Assembly (NCBI GenBank): GCA_949358305.1
Contig: OX442324.1
Coordinates: forward strand, 6,391,575-6,455,574
DNA length: 64,000 nt
Source of the DNA: Strigamia acuminata
Lineage: Eukaryota; Arthropoda; Chilopoda; Geophilomorpha; Linotaeniidae
Direction: 5' to 3'
Positions within the stretch are counted from its first letter, which is position 1. Each line of letters opens with the position of its first letter. Both the position numbers and the translations under genes were made by a program. The notes under the pieces were generated by a model that saw only the letters and a program-made list of their open reading frames with translations, did not search any database and was not told the DNA's origin. Positions 62,701 through 64,000 of this stretch are shown one piece after another.

Positions 62701-64000
62701 TCACCGGAAAAACCTGCATTGGTATTTGTTTCCTCGCGTCGGCAAACTCGTCTTACTGCTCTCGATTTGATTGCATATCTAGCAGCTGAAGAGAACCCTA
62801 AGCAATGGTTACTCATGCCAGATAGGGAGGTAATTATAAGTTGTACAGTATTTCAATATAGTGGTGTTTTAATTCTAATTTTAATTTGTTCCAGATGGAT
62901 GAAATTTTGGTTAATATTAAAGATGTCAATTTAAAACTGACTCTTGCTTTTGGAATCGGAATTCATCATGCTGGTTTGCAAGATAAGGATCGCAAAGTTG
63001 TCGAGGGATTGTTTGTTCGACAAAAGATTCAAGTGCTTATTGCTACGGCTACGCTTGCTTGGGGGGTGAATTTTCCGGCGCATTTGGTAGTGATTAAAGG
63101 AACCGAATACTACGACGGCAAGACGAGACGTTACGTAGATGTCCCAGTCACGGGTAATTTAGATTTGGTGGTTTCGTTGGTTGATTTGTGTTAATGACCG
63201 TTTTTATTTAGATGTTTTACAAATGATGGGTCGTGCAGGCAGACCTCAATACGACGATCATGGAGTTGCGATGGTGTTTGTTCATGACGTCAAAAAAAGT
63301 TTTTATCGTAAATTTTTATATTCTCCGTTTCCCGTTGAATCGAGGTAATTTGTAGATGCAATATTTTGGGGAGTTTTAATGTTTCTAATTATTTTTGTTT
63401 TATTTTGTAGTTTATTAAAGGTATTGGCGGATCACTTAAATGCCGAAATAGTATCTGGAGCAATTACGTCCAAACAGAATTGTTTAGATTACTTAACGTG
63501 GACATATTTTTTCCGAAGATTATTGCAAAATCCAAAGTAAAAAAAAAATAACATTTTGTTTTTTCGTGGCAATTTTTTCTTAACAATTTTTTTTCCCAAA
63601 GTTACTACGAATTGGATGATACAAACCACAACGTGGTTAACAAATTTTTATCCGGCATAGTCGAGAATGCGCTTCGTGAATTGGAGCAATCGACTTGTAT
63701 TACGATCGAGGAAGACGCCAGATCTATTCAAGCAAACACGTCTGGTCGTTTGGCTTCCTACTATTATCTACACCACGGCTCTGTTCGCATTTTTCAAGAA
63801 AAAATGCATTCTGAAATGACCATCGAACAAATTTTGAACGTCTTATGCGCAGTCCATGAGTACTCGGAATTACCAGTTCGGCACAATGAAGATACAGTGA
63901 ATAGGTAACAACGACGTGAAGGAAAAGAAAGTTCTTGTTAAAATCTTTTATCTTATTCTATTCCGCGGTAAATAGGGATTTAGCTAAGAGCTGCCCTATA
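50703..64000 (+). CDS. ASCC3: ASCC3, double-cassette Ski2-like helicase (3' partial)
   Basis: 28 exons seen: 50703-50827, 50898-51016, 51115-51668, 51734-51904, 51970-52236, 52310-52435, 52492-52692, 52745-52885, 53362-53526, 53585-53959, 54026-54217, 54282-54506, 54567-54686, 54751-54915, 54977-55240, 55304-55789, 61379-61550, 61616-61836, 61899-61984, 62045-62211, 62286-62431, 62500-62620, 62687-62829, 62895-63153, 63212-63344, 63411-63536, 63602-63904, 63976-64000. That is about 1866 codons of roughly 2200. It is a 3'-5' helicase of the ASC-1 complex: it unwinds DNA for ALKBH3 alkylation repair and dissociates collided ribosomes. Cassette 1: APTGAGKT (about residue 488), FDEVH (about 600), GRAGRPQYD. 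Cassette 2: GAPTGSGKT (about 1338), IDEIHLLG (about 1441), [10 protein letters not shown]. Sec63-like parts follow each cassette. The helicase motifs look intact in both cassettes. The 5.6-kb intron 55790-61378 is packed with repeats; the C-terminus is outside the window. Confidence 0.95.
53118..53322. repeat. ACCGATTTC repeat cluster in an ASCC3 intron
   Basis: Four or five units of TCGGTGGAAATAG..CGTGCGTCTATTTCCACCGATTTCTGT, about 62 bp each, in tandem. They are the same palindromic motif as in the MITEs at 1922 and 9507, here amplified as a satellite-like array in intron 52886-53361. Confidence 0.85.
55853..56160. mobile_element. MITE with perfect TIRs and 9-bp duplication
   Basis: A 308-bp element with 11-bp perfect terminal inverted repeats (TATACTTTCAG...CTGAAAGTATA), flanked by perfect GATAGAACA (55844-55852, 56161-56169). 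The interior has GATCTCGG repeats and two copies of a palindromic GCGGCCGATTTTCGGCCGC block. hAT-like by duplication length (8-9 bp). Non-coding. Confidence 0.9.
56840..57460 (-). pseudogene. LTR-retroelement fragment (LTR edge, PBS, gag start)
   Basis: Minus strand: an LTR-like stretch (about 57250-57460), then a primer-binding-like TTGGGGACCCGTCCTGGAT, then an ATG at about 57228 opening an acidic gag-like frame ([16 protein letters not shown]...) that runs to about 56957. A further piece at about 56832-56950 is in another frame. No pol is present. The opening resembles the 5' end of an LTR element, but I cannot assign the family. Confidence 0.5.
57715..60830. repeat. Purine-rich AAGTAGGAAGTAAG minisatellite, about 2.5 kb in two blocks
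   Basis: The plus strand is almost free of C over two blocks, 57715-58545 and 59100-60830, with a small outlier at 56505-56600. Main units: ATTAAAGTAGAAGTAGGAAG and the same with TAAG (20-24 bp), plus runs with GAACCT (60545-60815). It lies in the ASCC3 intron 55790-61378. Minus-strand frames in it are repeat artefacts. Confidence 0.95.
58535..59105. mobile_element. Inverted-repeat element inside the minisatellite
   Basis: Left end AGGTTGGTTCACACTTGGAA and inverted right end AGGTTGGTTCAGACTTGTGT, then CACACTAGGAAGTAA, enclose about 570 bp of ordinary AT-rich, non-repeat sequence between the two minisatellite blocks. A related end (AGGTAGGTTCAAACTTGTGT, CACACCAGATGCAACGC) is at about 56600. 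It looks like a MITE; no clear target duplication. Confidence 0.6.

Overview
The window reads as compact, AT-rich animal nuclear DNA, most likely from an arthropod or another ecdysozoan. Genes are cut by many small introns (mostly 50-80 nt, GT..AG, T-rich acceptors). Every conserved gene is a metazoan family. Secreted Gly/Tyr-rich and Tyr/Lys-rich proteins point to a cuticle-making animal, and a short run of the CCTAA/TTAGG pentamer (arthropod-type telomere unit) occurs. I cannot name the species. CDS spans below run from first to last coding base; exon coordinates are in each entry and were checked by splice sites, phase and summed length.

Left third (1-19 kb): two CUB-domain membrane genes on the + strand. 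The first is a SOL-1-like multi-CUB protein (5' end outside the window, with an internal signal-peptide first exon). The second is a NETO/SOL-2-like gene (2 CUB + LDLa + TM). Both families are auxiliary subunits of ionotropic glutamate receptors. Between them lie two paralogous minus-strand genes for tiny secreted GY-rich peptides. NETO converges on a minus-strand gene whose product repeats twice the Cache + EGF-like ectodomain of GPR158/179-type receptors but ends in one hydrophobic segment with no 7TM.

Middle (19-45 kb): SYNCRIP/hnRNP Q-R with two equal-length, apparently mutually exclusive exons in the RRM1/RRM2 region; a single-copy gene for a secreted KPSY-repeat tyrosine-rich protein; a 3.7 kb graveyard of nested LTR-retrotransposon fragments and MITEs; the histone demethylase KDM1A/LSD1 (17 exons, two GC-AG introns); and the STAR RNA-binding protein HOW/Quaking with alternative C-termini.

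Right third (47-64 kb): cytosolic-type acetyl-CoA acetyltransferase, converging on the ESCRT-III gene CHMP1 (with a U12-type GT-AC intron). CHMP1 is divergent, over 388 bp, from ASCC3, a double-cassette Ski2-like helicase that runs off the right edge. A 5.6 kb ASCC3 intron holds a purine-rich minisatellite, an LTR-element fragment and MITEs.

The most notable things are the density of small transposons with readable target-site duplications (at least eight), one of them inserted at a 5' splice site so that the site lies in the duplication; three stop-free 3n introns that a simple ORF reading would fuse into protein; the U12 GT-AC intron; and the 7TM-less double-Cache protein next to two glutamate-receptor auxiliary genes.
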